From the NCBI GenBank assembly GCA_029953675.1, contig JAMWBK010000004.1, forward strand, positions 248,001 to 312,000: a stretch of 64,000 nt of DNA, written 5' to 3'. The notes beneath the pieces were generated by a model that was not told the DNA's origin, did no database searches, and saw only the letters and a list, made by a program, of their open reading frames with translations. The position numbers were made by a program, and so were the translations under genes. Source of the stretch: Rhodosorus marinus. Lineage: Eukaryota; Rhodophyta; Stylonematophyceae; Stylonematales; Stylonemataceae. This document shows, in pieces, positions 12,834-24,546 of the stretch; within the stretch, counting starts at the first letter, position 1, and each line of letters starts with the position of its first letter.

Positions 12834-15081
12834 CTTGAAACCCCTCCCCAAAAAAGCAACTTAGCACGCAAACCCTCCCCAAAAACCTGAAAAACTTCAA
12901 CTAAAAAAAGAAACACAAAACCCAGCCACCTCTCACTCCCTCATAGCTTTCTCCCGATTCCAAGTCTCAACTTATCTTCTTCTCCATATACTCTTCTCTA
13001 AGATCACTTCAGCTCCTATCCTTCACCAATATCAAGACAGAAACCTACAATTGCCTTCACCTTCCGCCAACCAGTTGGCATCGATCATTGCCATCCAGTG
13101 AAACTCTGGACAGCAACCAAAATACTTATTAAAACTACATAAATTCAATAATTGGGGTGAAAAGACCGTTGATCTGTATTAGAAATCGATCGGAATAGGT
13201 ATAAAAACGCTGGTTTGGGATCGAGTGGGGAAGAGGATTGGGGTTTTTAGGATGTTAAGAGGATGGAGATGAGGTTTTGGTCTTTGATTTGGCTCTGGTG
13301 AGGCTTTGAAATGGTCTCGATGAATTTTAGAGGGTTTTGAGCCCGTGGAGGGCTTCGTAGTAGTGGTTTTGTGGTGCTTTTGGTGGCAGGTTTGGGAGGG
13401 AACGGATGCATCGATGGAGAGCTGAGCTCTCTGTTCGGAGTCTTGCATCTCACTCTGGATGCTGTTTTTTTTTGAGAAGCTTGTGGGTTGGAGGTGGAAA
13501 AGACAGGTTCAGCCCTGGAGTCCTGCCCAGACTAGTTGCGGTTTTTGTCTAGACCCGTCGTCGGCCTCATACTAGTATTCAAAGTTACCAACCTAGTTCT
13601 CCACAATGTCCATGCGAGGTTAGTTACGTAATGGTAGTGGAGCAGCTTGCCCTGTTTTGTCCTCCGGACTACGAAGGCGTGAATCGCCAATCCTGCGGTC
13701 TCACCGATTAGGACGCTTGGAACAACAGCCAGGGGTACACCGCTGTGGAGGCTCAGCCACGTAAAATCCTAAAAGACTCCATGTTTGCGAATATCCAGCA
13801 ACTATGCCAGCATCAGGGAGTAGCACCCGTGGTGACTCAAGCATGAGCAAAACGCAAGACTTTATTAGCGACCTTCCACTTAGCTCGAAGACCACAGCTT
13901 AACGCTATCTCTGGTTTAAAATACAGCTAGGACAGCTGTCCTTTCCCAGTTTCCGCTAAGGTGTCACACGCCATCAATCAACAGCGTTCATCTAGAGGGT
14001 ATACGGTTGAAGTATTGTTCCAATGATACAGATAATTTGAAATGTTTCAACAGGAAGGAGTTTCTGTAAAAACCTGCTAGGGGGGGGTAAAGGCAGTACG
14101 GGAATCTGGTTTTTACTGGGACAATTCTAGTAAGCTTGAGTCCTCAATACGTTCACTGTGGGTGAATGCCAGCACAGACATGTGCGAGTGGATTGCCTAT
14201 GTAGCCATCAGAAGATGGATACGGACAACATCCTCCGCTATTTCCGTTTGTATGCAAAACTCTAGCTCTCGCTGGCAACAGTGTTTCTGAAGTCGAACAG
14301 ATTGGAGTCTGTCTCCGGCCAAAAGATGTTCACGGCAAGAGTCACTGAGTAGCATCCGCCGGACACTCAAAAGTAGTAGCCTGCCACAAGTTTGTTTGCA
14401 ATACAAAAGAAAGCACTGTCCAGGTGCTGCCGCCATCTCTACACAGATATCGTCAAATTCTCCTTCTACATCACGTTTCCGACTCGGGTCCCAGTCTGTT
14501 GACACTCTTTGCTTTCCAAAGGCTGCTCTAGGAAACAGACTCAACTAGCATTCTGCTACATGCTCATTAGCTAACACATCCAGCCACCCCTTCAAACAGC
14601 TAAAACAGCTCAAGCTGACATCAAGTATACTACAATGATTGCATTCAATCAATACAATATCTCTAACGGTTTCTACGCTCATAATCTAGACTAGGATGCA
14701 CCTGATTATGAAAATGTCAAAGAATTATTGATTATATTAACACTGTTCCTTTTTATAGAACTGTTTGAGTCATAATTTAGCGTATTGCCGATCGTGGGTG
14801 GTGGGTGGTGGGGATGCTTCGCGTTTTATGTACAAAGGGTTTTCGGGATGCGTAGCTGAGTACGTGTTTTATCTAAGAGTAGCTGCTCCGGAGAAAACGT
14901 AGCGTCGCTTGGTATAAAGCGATGCTTCTGAGGTTTTGATGGATGAGTTCCGGAAGTTTATGGGAGTCGAGATCAAGTTCTGAGCCATGGTGTGAGGCAG
15001 CCTATTGACGTTTTAAGTTTTCTGCTGTGGTGGAGGTGTCATTTTTGTCGCGTTTTTTTTTTTTCTGAAGACTGGTTTGCG
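12834..15081. other. Intergenic, no gene recognised
   Basis: About 2.2 kb between divergent genes. Positions 12840-13060 are A/C-rich and probably hold the V-ATPase promoter. The open frames at 13179-13453, 13701-13895 and 14197-14544 are low in complexity or lack an ATG and match no family I know. A pyrimidine run ending CTGAAG at about 15070 could be a splice acceptor for an unseen upstream exon of the next gene. Confidence 0.4.
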
Positions 15082-16366
15082 ATGCTGGATGAGAGGATCA
15101 TCAGGAGCGTTGATGCTCTGGTGAGACCGGAGAGCTCTTTGAAGTATGTGTCGAGTGGGTCTTCTATAATAGCCGAGCTTGTTCGCGCAAAGGTCGCTGA
15201 GAATGAGAGCGATGCACGCGAGATTGCGGGAATACTCGTCGAACTGAAGGCTCTGACGGGCGACTCTACTCATTTCGTGGAGAGTGCTTCTTATAAAATT
15301 CCTGGCAAGGCGAAGAATGCCGCGCTTAATTCTTGGTTTGAGTCATATCCTGGCCAGGTCAGGTAATGGTGCAAAAGAAACGGCAAGTGTTTCGTTCATA
15401 GCTGTGCTAATCCAGCCTGTTGTGCTTCTCTTGGTTCATAGGGATGCAACAAATTTTACGCAGGAATTCAACAGATCGGTGGTGCCCGTGATGAAGGCAG
15501 TGCTGTACACTGGAGGTTTTAACGTACATTATGACAAGCTTCGATCGGTCCCAGAATGGTGGAAAGTCCTTGGCCTTCTGGCTGAATTGGGGGACGTGCA
15601 CGATATTGGCTCACTGGAGGATCAACCCAAGCGAGCTTTCTTTTTCAACCTGCTTAACGTGATGATCTTTCACTCGCGTACTATTTATAAAGCCCCGGAT
15701 GGGCTTCGAAGCCGAGGGCAGTATTTCTCAAGGTAAGGCTCAGGTCCTTCCCCTCGGGAAGCTGTAAGATCTCCTCCCACGGCTTGTGTTTTTTTCTGAA
15801 CGGCCTGCTTGCTGCGTTTCAGGATTATCTACACAATTGCAGGAAGGTCATACAACTACATGGACTTGGAGCATGGAGCGCTGAGGAGAAAGTTTGTTGG
15901 TAACCAGAATCCTGAAACCTTGTCGCTCATGGTCAAGACTGTAGACCCCCGAATGCACTTTGCCCTGAATTGCGGTGCGCAATCATGCCCCAACATCCGA
16001 CCTTATACAGCCGAGGGCCTGGAGGAAGAACTTGAGGTTGCCACGAGGGAGTACCTGCAGAAGTTCACAACGGTGAGACCTGAAAAATGCGAGATCAAGC
16101 TTCCACGACTCTTGAAATGGTTCCAGCCAGACTTCGAGTCTGTGGTAGAAATAAATCCAGAGAATGGACTTCCCAAGCACGTCCATCTCGCGCTCAGCTA
16201 CCTATCCAATGGGCAGCAGCTGGACGCAGCCAAATGCATCTGTATGGGGAAGAGACTTCGAGTCAAGTACAGAAAATATGACTGGGGTGACAACTCCATA
16301 CCAGATTCTCGCAAGGAAATCTCTCTCATGTACGCCTACGACTTCTCCTTTTACCTCTCACGATAA
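15082..16366 (+). CDS. DUF547 protein with a probable N-terminal DEP domain
   Basis: Exons 15082-15362, 15442-15732 and 15823-16366 encode 371 residues. The C-terminal ~200 residues are a DUF547 domain, with conserved stretches FFNLLNVMIFHS, IIYTIAGRSYNYMDLEHGALR, DPRMHFALNCGAQSCP and PEKCEIKLPRLLKWFQPDF. DUF547 is common in plants and algae and its biochemical role is not established. Residues about 20-75 look like a DEP fold (a region around SGSSIIAELV and ESDAREIAGILVELKAL). Some plant DUF547 proteins combine glutaredoxin, DEP and DUF547; no glutaredoxin part is visible here, but an unseen upstream exon could carry one because a pyrimidine-rich acceptor-like tract sits just before the ATG. 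The DEP call is weaker than the DUF547 call. Confidence 0.82.
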
Positions 16367-17665
16367 CCGCAAAAGCCCGACCCAAGTAAAATCTGTACCA
16401 TACTACCAATAAAAAAAAAAAGTTTGCCAACTATGTCGATGATCCGTTTATTCAGAGGCGGGGAGAGGGGGTTAGAGGAGGTCGCGCGAACGCGAATCTC
16501 CCCATGGTCAGAAATTAAGCCGTCGACAGGCACACAGAGGTGACTTCTTAGGAGTCAAGCGAGGCTCCCACATTTGTCCGAAAACAAAGTGACGTGCTAT
16601 GCTCACTCTCATCCAAGGCAGACGCCCTTAACATCAAGGCGATCACCCGCGCCAAGTACGTATGTCTCTGAATAATCTCTACCACCCCTCATCTGCAAAC
16701 CGAACATCTTGCCAATTTGTTCTTAAAAACCAACTTATCGAAACTTTAACCCGTCCCCAACCCAGGGGGGGTTGAAGTATTAGTTGAAGTATTAGTTCCA
16801 ACTATTGAATATCTAAAATATTTGAAGTTCTTAGCTGACACTAATGCCGTTTTTTCTACTTCAGAAAGATAAATCCAGATGAGGACAGGCTGTCATGGGG
16901 AAGACAGCGGTCTCTTTTTCTTCGGATTTGCTTTTGCCGTTCAGATTTCAGATTTGTTTTGGCGAATGTTACTTAGTTTGTTGGATTTTTGTGTTGGTTT
17001 GACGGGGGTCGCTTGGTTTTGGCCAAAAGAATAGGGGCGTTAGCAGGGGTGCACCCTAGCAGGGGTGTTTTTGCAGGGTTGTATATAGGTAGGGTAAGAG
17101 TGGTTGTTTGTGGCTGGATAGTGGGAGGCGGTTTGGGGATTTGGTTACCAAGAAGCTTCTTAAAGCCGATTATTAAGCGCGTCGAGACGCAAGAGGTCAA
17201 CAAAAGTTCTTCTTGATTTGGTTTTGGTGCGGGTTTTGCTTTTGTTTTTTCGATGGCTCTGACCGTTTAGAATTGCGGGGACGGTGTTGGCTTTGGTTTT
17301 GGTTGGTTCTGACGAAGTAGAATCGGGGCGGGATTGTTGAATTTCCATCGTAATTTGAAGTTGACAATAGCCTTGGCTGCTTTTAGTAGAAGGTTTCTCG
17401 TTGAGCTGTAGAGTTCGTTTTGTTATTGCAACCTACAGAGGTGAGTTCTTTGATCGCACAGATGAACGCTTTCTGACGCGTTCTCACTTTCTGGTTTCTG
17501 TAGCATTCGAGACTCACTGAAGAGCTTGTGCTGGGCCCAGGATGTGTTTTTGAACCTGAAAGAAGTCCTGGCTAGTGACTCGAGGATTGGGTGCTGGTTC
17601 TTCTAAAGACGGGAAACCACTACTTTCTAGGCTGCGCTTGTGAATAGTAGGTGCGCATTACTGAC
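16367..17665. other. Intergenic, with a short retroposon-like 3' end motif
   Basis: An A-run follows the DUF547 stop at about 16410. At 16438-16459, read on the minus strand, is a 22-nt segment containing AATAAACGGATCATC that recurs exactly at 62338-62359. The rest is non-coding; 16740-16860 is AT-rich and 16900-17350 is T/G-rich. I see no gene here. Confidence 0.5.
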
Positions 17666-19535
17666 ATGTCGGAATTCAATGCCCAGCTCGTTGAAGAGCT
17701 GAGGGCTAGGAAGCTGTACTTGTATCTACCTCCTCACGCGACAGTACGCGGTGAAGCAAAGGAGCTACCGCAGGAGCTAATTGCGGAGTTGACCGAGAAG
17801 CTCGGACGCAGCGGAAACGAAGTGAGGGCGGCATTAACTAGTATTCAAAGTCAGGCCCTTAAAAAGCTCGAGGCACAGCTGGTACCGGTGAAAATGACAG
17901 TATACTTTCAAGGAACCCGCCAACAGCTCGAGTACAGCCTCAATCTGAGCTGCACTGGGTTTGACTTGAGGGAGGAGCTCACTCTACTTGTCAGCGAAAG
18001 TGATGAGCAATTGACCTGTAAAATTATTCACGGCGGAAAGATATTGGCGCTCGATCAGAAGCTTCGATGCGTGGGTGTTGAACGCGGCTCAAAGTGTTTG
18101 GTGATGTTCACAGAGGAAAACAGTGCTCAAACGAATGGAAAGCCGCTGAGCTTTAAGCAGAAGCTGCAATGGATCAAGGACGGTGCAGCTGAAGTAGCAT
18201 TCGTCGGGAAACAGGAGTCCGGAGGTGGAATTAATACGAAATCGTTTTTCGAGCTCTCAGATGGTCACGGCAACGTCGTCGACCTAAGTGAAGATGAACG
18301 GAGATGGCTCATTCTTGCCATGGTGTTGCAGGCGGAGGGCCTGGCTGCTTTAAAGGATGACAAACACGCAGATGCGCTCTGCGCGTTTCTCGAATCTGAG
18401 GAGTACTACATGCGGCTCAGGAATGCGGACGTGTTCAGGAGACTCGATAACTTTGGTGAGAAGCTTCTCTGAAACATTGCGTTGCCACGATCTCACTGGT
18501 ATCCCCGTGCTAATTGCTTCAGCCTTACTCCCGCGAAAATGTGAATTAGTGCCTCTGCTTTTGGATATATGTTGGACTTACTATGAGTTGCGTGACGAAG
18601 CGCACACGGAAGAGGCATTTCGAAGGCTGAAAGTTGTTCGGGAGACGCTTGACAGGAGAGATGTGGAAGGCAGAAACGACCAAGTGGGACAGGTATCTCG
18701 CCGCGCTCACAGGGCAAGACTACTCCCTCTTGAGGCTATCGCGGCGTCCATGAGCGGTAATCGTTCCGATGCTCTCGATCTATGCTTCCAGGCCAAGGAT
18801 CTTTTGAACAGACTCCAGATCTCTGATGAGGACCTAACTGCGGTAATGGAAATATCCAACTGCTCTCAAGCTGAAGCAATATCGGAGATGCGCCTACATG
18901 AAATGGATGCTGAGCGAGCGGTGGTCTCCATCGTCCAGAAGCGCGAAGAGCTGAAACAAGTCTCCGTCTCTGATGAACGTAAACGGGCGGTCAGGAGTAT
19001 CCAGAAGAGGCTCCCAATGACCCAGCGCGGCGACTACTTGGACGTGGACCTTATGAAACAGCTCACTGCTCTGGGCTTTGAAAGTTCGAAAGTAGTATCC
19101 GCTCTAGTGGAAACGAACAATGACGAAGCCGAGGCGACGATGTTGTTGAGCGCTGCCCAGACCGAGGCGCTACCGGAAATTGCCCCGTTCCAGATGGACT
19201 CTGGGCTGAACTCCATACCGACACCCACGCCTACCGAAATCGGAGCAGGCTCCAGTACCGAAATCAGGGCAGGCTCCAGTACGGTCGGCGGTTCATCGCC
19301 GGGCACCAGCAACGCGAACGTCAGTCACCAGAAAAACCCTCTTGCGAGTCTCCTTGGCGCGATAGCTTTGGCGTACTCAGATCACGTGGACGATGAAGAA
19401 GACGCCGAGGACGAGGAGCTCCTGAGCGAAATTAGAGGGGTCCTGAAGAACCTTGAACATAGTCATTCCCTCTGCAGCTCTATGGTAGAAGAAGCGGCCG
19501 TTGTCAACCAGCTCATTCTTCAGTTTCAGTACTAG
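17666..19535 (+). CDS. NUB1: NUB1-like protein (UBL plus UBA domains, NEDD8/proteasome adaptor)
   Basis: Exons 17666-18455 and 18523-19535 give 600 residues, the length of animal NUB1. NUB1 binds NEDD8 and FAT10 conjugates and carries them to the proteasome. Residues about 76-152 form a ubiquitin-like domain (KMTVYFQGTR, then CKIIHGGKIL and GSKCLVMF). The middle is helical and contains LLLDICWTYYELRD, typical of the family's TPR-like region. At least one clear UBA domain lies in the C-terminal third (LMKQLTALGFESSKVVSAL), with a more divergent UBA-like helix bundle before it (DLTAVMEISNCSQAEAI). The intron join DNF-ALLPRK is in phase. The upstream GTG is not a plausible start; 17666 is the first ATG of the frame. 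Confidence 0.85.
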
Positions 19536-19893
19536 ACAAATGCTGAGATTTAGTTTGTCTCACTGGCTCATATCCAACGTGCATCCAACAGCTGCGTTAC
19601 GATTCTCAGCCCCTTCGCGTTCGTACTAAACCGTTAACTGCATAATAACAAAAAAAAACAGAACTTCAAGTCGCCCGGTTGGAGATGAGTATCCTCCAAC
19701 CTTTGCGAAGAAATTCAAGTAGAGGGCATTACAGAGTACAGCAGTCAATCCACACGGGCAGCACTCACGTCCGCTCTTGAGCTCATTGAGAATTGGTGCT
19801 TTGTTTCCTTCATATCTGCATTGAGGTCACGTTGGGGATTGCCAGAACCTCCTCTACTACGTCATCCATGCTCATGTTCTTCTCCAAATATTC
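19536..19893. other. Convergent intergenic spacer
   Basis: A 358-bp spacer between the 3' ends of the NUB1-like gene (+) and SmE (-). A short A-run occurs at about 19650; otherwise there is no feature I can support. Confidence 0.5.
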
Positions 19894-20570
19894 TTAACCT
19901 TTGACGGCAGTCATCAGGGTGATAGTATCGCCTTTCAAGAGGATCCTTCCTAAGTTCTTTCGTCTGTAGGAAGAGCACTGGGTCAGAAACGGGTGGGATA
20001 GGAGATTTCGCATGGAGTAAGAAATACGTACGTGTTCTTTTTCAAGTTTACCTCGACAGCGTTGTCGAGAACGAGATTCATGTACTCGTCAAAGCCCTTT
20101 TAAAAGAGAACGGAAACGACAGTGAGCGTTCATGTGAATTGGATTGAGAAAATCGAGACGATTTATGCACGCTAAAGTCGAGGAAAACGTGGAATTGCTT
20201 AGCGTACGATGATCACTCCTTCGATTCGGATCGTCGTCTCGTCATAAAGCCATACTTGTACGGGTGCTTTGCTTTGTAAAAACCTAAAAATCAGGTTCTG
20301 AGAAGGATCGGACATAAGCAGGTAAAAAAGGGTGCAAAGTCAGGTTCGAAATAAACTTTCCCGCGTGAACGGGTTGCCATGAAGAGAGATCCGAGTGGCG
20401 TTCTATTCCAAGTTTCCTCATGACAAACAAAAACTTAGGAAAACAAAGCCAACGCTGCGGATTTTATCTCTTCTTCTTCCATCTCAACTTCTATCTCAAT
20501 CCCGATCCCTTTTGTCCGCACAGCCACTTACTATCGGCTGAGTCATAATCCTCTGCACTCTCGAACCCAT
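19894..20570 (-). CDS. SNRPE: Small nuclear ribonucleoprotein E (SmE)
   Basis: Four short exons (20570-20532, 20297-20208, 20096-20032, 19963-19894) give 87 residues. SmE is one of seven Sm proteins that form the ring around the U1, U2, U4 and U5 snRNAs. The Sm1 motif spans exons 2 and 3 (VQVWLYDE, then [13 protein letters not shown]) and the Sm2 motif is [13 protein letters not shown] in the last exon. The first exon encodes [13 protein letters not shown], matching the family's N-terminal helix. Each exon is too short to appear as a long open frame. All introns are GT-AG and in phase. Confidence 0.95.
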
Positions 20571-21787
20571 CTTGATCGTCTCAAAATCACACGCCTCAGG
20601 CTTTTCACGTTGCTTGATAAAATTACTTCCTCAAATCGGAAAAACGAACGACCTCTCAAAAATTTGCTCCTCCTCAAAAAGTCCATCAGCTACCGCAGTC
20701 CTTCACCGTTTCCTAACGCAAACACAAAACAAAAACATCAATAGACTTTCTTCTTTACCCCTTAGCCGAGCAAAACAAATACCCTTCACGGCGGTTAGAA
20801 CCTTTACCTATTTTAGATTAAGACTGATCTAAATATAAAACAATTCTGTACTATAATATTTCCAAAATTCATCTATATTCCTAATTTAGGATATTGCGTG
20901 TCTACATCTTAGAATATGTACTACAAAATTGAATTTTGGCTGTATGTTCTAAATAAAAGTAAGGGATTCACTTAGTTTTCTTAATTTTGTGGATAAGGAG
21001 TGTAGATTTTGGAACACAGAGGTCTAAATGGTTTGAGACTGGAATGTGCCTCCCTCACCAAGTGGTCACAATCCCGATGCGTCATTGGAGAGAGAAGGTG
21101 AACTGGTTTCCAGAAACCAAATTTTGTTTGCTTCAACATACGATTTGGTTCTTCCCTCGATTCGAATCAATGGGAAAACCTATGAGATCGTCCCGGGCGA
21201 GTGAAGAAGGCCACACTCTTGCAGAAGCAGGAGAATGAAGGTGGGCTGGTTACAGAAACGGAATTTGTTTGGTTCTAAATGCCACTTCGCTCTTCCCTCG
21301 ATTCGAAATCAATAGGAATGCCTATGAGACGGTCCGGGGCTAGTAAGAAGACCACGCTCTTGCAGAGCAGGATTGCTTCTCTAACGGGTATCGGGTTCTG
21401 TCTGGTGACAGGTCAGCGGCATTATTAGGACAACTGCACTAGAACCGCCCCGAGCCCGTCCACTTTGGCAGCCAGTTGTAGTTGATGGAGACAGTTTTGT
21501 CCTTATCGCCTTTGAGGCGTAGTTGTTCGCTAGATCAAAGCGGCTGACCCATAAGAAGTTGCCCTCTACAGTTTTGTAACAGTTTCCGTTTCGAACTGGA
21601 CAACAATTCGATGGATCCCTCAAAACCTGCACCTTTTCAAGACAGTAGTAACTGAGTCTTAGGGCGCTTCCTAAGGATTATTTTTCCAGGCCCTTTTCTA
21701 CTCCAATCTCAATGCGTTTATTTACCAATTACCTCCGTCCCTGTGACGATTCAAGAAACCCTCAAGGAAATGAACACACCCGGTTTT
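20571..21787. other. Intergenic with AT-rich tract
   Basis: Probable SmE promoter region on the left, an AT-rich tract at about 20810-20985, then a diverged direct repeat (listed separately). The open frame 20987-21238 overlaps the repeat and has no coding signature I trust. Confidence 0.45.
21097..21383. repeat. Two-unit diverged tandem repeat, about 143 bp
   Basis: Unit 1 starts at 21097 (GGTGAACTGG) and unit 2 at 21240 (GGTGGGCTGG). They share CTTCCCTCGATTCGAA, CCTATGAGA and CTCTTGCAGA blocks in the same order. The divergence indicates an old duplication. Confidence 0.65.
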
Positions 21788-23403
21788 TCAGGACTCCGGT
21801 TTCGCGCTAGCTTCCATTCGCTTCTTCTTCTCCGCCTTTGCACTTTCGATGATTTTGTTCAGTTCACCTTCACATCGCAGAAGCAAGAATCCAAAAATAA
21901 TTAGAACCACCGCCGTTTACTCAACCAGACATGCGGATGTGGAGGGTGGTTAACGTGCTGAGTACAATACCTTTGGAAGCCAACAACTTGAGCAGCTCCA
22001 TCACAAACGGGACGTAGTTGTGCTTTCTCCTCGCGTTCTCCCTTTTCCAGATCTTTCTCTTCACCCTCTCAGCCTCCAGATCAGCCTGTAGCTCAGCTAT
22101 TCTCGCCGCAATCTCAGACTACAAAAGCCCCCAGTGGAAAACAATACCCATACCATTGTTCAGAGTTCAAACCATGTCGTAGGCGTCAGTTCCATTCCCA
22201 GCGCTTACCGCCTCAGTTTCTCCCTTCGTCTTTTTCTCCTCTTCCAGCTTTGCGATTTCCTACGCGATTTGTAGATTACAGAACGCTTTGGTTAGGGTTC
22301 CCCCAACCATGTGCATCCCATGAATACAGTCCTTGTCCATGCTCATGTCATGGGCATGGTCCTCCCGACTCCGTTCTCACTCCATGAGTACAGCTACTCC
22401 GACCATGCTCACGCTTTGAGCATGTTCCTCCAACTATGCTGAACCTGACGAGCACATGTTATGCTAGTCCTTACCTTGAGGTACATGTTCTCTCGATTCC
22501 TAACGATCGCCATGACATTGAATCGAACTTCATTGACGCTATATTCATTCATACGTGACTGGATCACCGGGATGCAAGCTTCTATCCAGTTGTCACCAGC
22601 TTCACCTAGCGAGAGCGTAAATGGGTTCGGGGTTCAGAGAGGCTAATGGAAGGGTGATTACGATTGCTCGACCTGTCTTACCTCTCTTGATAGGTCCAGC
22701 TTTCGTTCCATCGAGTTCGTAAATGCTACCGTCGTGTGGGATGTAGCTCACGAAATGGTAGATATCATCGTCTTTTTCCCCTTTCTTCATTCCCTGGAAA
22801 TGTGAGGAGTGAGCTATGAGTGATTTTGTCAAAACGATCAGACATTATGGTTCTCACCTCTAGTACAAAGTGCTGGTTTGGAGAATTGCTATTATGGGCC
22901 GTTCGGACAGTCTTCAAGTTGCTTATGGCGAGGCCTTTCATTGTGGGGTCAAAATCCTTTGTGAACTCTTTGAACTCCGAGAGCTCCGTTCCAATATCCA
23001 ATTCTGGACTGTTGAGCACGATCGATAGAATCGCTTGCGTCGCGCATGCGTTATTGATCACCTGATTCGCAAAGTAGATGGGAACACTGCTCGGCTCCAT
23101 TAGAGTTCCGTTCACGATCTGATCTCCATCTCCATCCTGAACCTTCCACTTGAATAGAAAAATCACACCAAAAACCTCCCTAAAACAAGAACAAAGATAA
23201 GAAAAACTCGCAAAATCTCAGAAAAAAAAGCCTCCTAAAACTACAAATAGCCCGGCGGATACAACTCACCCTAGTTTGTTCATAGACTCAACGTCCAAAG
23301 AGAACAGCTCCTCAACTTGAACATCCTTAACCCCAATATCGCTCAAAAGTCCTGTAAACAGTCCAGGGTCAGATTCAATCGTGCACCAACCTTCATCCGC
23401 CAT
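21788..23403 (-). CDS. UCHL5: UCHL5/UCH37 deubiquitinase of the 26S proteasome
   Basis: Seven exons (23403-23270, 23179-22858, 22793-22682, 22605-22475, 22259-22209, 22118-21971, 21867-21788) sum to 325 residues, against 329 in human. The enzyme removes ubiquitin at the proteasome lid (and in some lineages in INO80). The cysteine-protease site is intact: Gln84, Cys90 in [11 protein letters not shown], His165 in IYHFVSY and Asp180 in YELDG. The C-terminal ULD region is present ([17 protein letters not shown]), followed by a KEKE-like tail, the usual docking site for ADRM1/Rpn13. The N-terminal exon ([19 protein letters not shown]) matches the family start. The 215-nt intron 22260-22474 contains short palindromic repeats. 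Confidence 0.95.
22320..22440. repeat. Short palindromic repeat pair inside a UCHL5 intron
   Basis: Two related segments begin CCATGCTCA at 22337 and 22403. Each contains self-complementary CATG-rich sequence and ends TCCTCC-AACT-like. A third relative lies at 23769-23807, upstream of the same gene. Confidence 0.5.
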
Positions 23404-23804
23404 CTTTGCATCAACGAACTCGAGCAGGTATGTAGCTCTTCCACGGATTCCGAGAGAGAAAAAAAAATCTCAAGGTTTCTATCTACCCAAGCTCTCAACT
23501 GATTCTGTCTGTTCGAGGGATCTGAATGCTCTCCTCCGCCCTTCCAATCCCCCGCATCATCCCTCACCAATGCCCAGAACAGGATATGTACCCCGCACTC
23601 CGTCTCCGCAGTTTCCCACTCCAGTAAATTCCTCCTTCTCTTTTCTTACCGAAATGGGACACTGGGAAGAAGTGGGACTGTCCCTTTCGAAATGGGGACA
23701 ACAATTGAATTTAATTTGAACTTGATGTGTGTGACAATGATTGTCCTGTGAGTTCTGCGGTAGGAGGACCATGCTCATTCCAAGAGCGTATTCCTCCGAC
23801 TTTG

Positions 23805-23849
23805 CTTGACTTGCATATGCTTGACTTGCATATGCTTGACTTGCATATG
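23805..23849. repeat. 15-bp perfect tandem repeat, three copies
   Basis: CTTGACTTGCATATG is repeated three times without a mismatch, then breaks down. The identity suggests recent slippage. Confidence 0.85.
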
Positions 23850-24400
23850 CTTGCTTTCAGCGAGATCTAGGAAACGAAAGTCACTGAGATCTGACTTGTA
23901 AAACTTCGAGAGAACCTAAAAGGACAAGTTCACCAGCGTCCCTAACAACCGCCATGATATTCAATCCAACTGTTTATTGCTGTATTCATTCGCGAAGATA
24001 AGTGCTCTAGCTGCAGATCCACAGTTTCCACTTCAACACGTTCACTCTTCTCCATCAAGCATTGCTAGGTGCTGGATGGAACACCTGGAGAGGCTGTGCC
24101 CAATATGGGACGGTAGCTGATTTGCTTATCAAAGGTAGGCAGCTCAATATGTACATGATCAGCACAATAAGCAGCTTAGTTTAGTGGGTTTGGTGAGGAA
24201 GCAGAACGCAAATCTGGTCAGAAATGTGAGGAACTACAGCCAACGTGACCCCGGGGTTTCACCTCAATCGAGGAAGGAAGCAGCTCGCCGGCCTGTTGAG
24301 GAATGTGACGAACTATGCTCCAATGGAACCCTAGAGCTTCCGGTGAGGTTAATGAGGAAGCCGACGTGATATTGCTGAGGAGAGAACTGGTGAGGTTGCT

Positions 24401-24546
24401 GAGGACATAGCCTGTGATAATCAAGAGAACATAGCCCATGATATTCAAGAGCGCATCGGCGTGACATGCAAGAGGACAGCTAGGGATAGTCGAGACGACG
24501 TAGCACGCGACCTTCAAGAGGACACAGCCCGTGAGTCCCGTGAGGG
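24401..24546. repeat. Degenerate 24-bp minisatellite, about six units
   Basis: Units begin GAGGACATAGCC or variants (GAGAACATAGCC, GACGACGTAGCA, GAGGACACAGCC). Four units are 24 nt; two in the middle are 23 and 22 nt. Within 24-nt units the frame reads as octapeptides such as DVARDLQE and DTARESRE, but the shorter units break any continuous frame. Confidence 0.7.
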
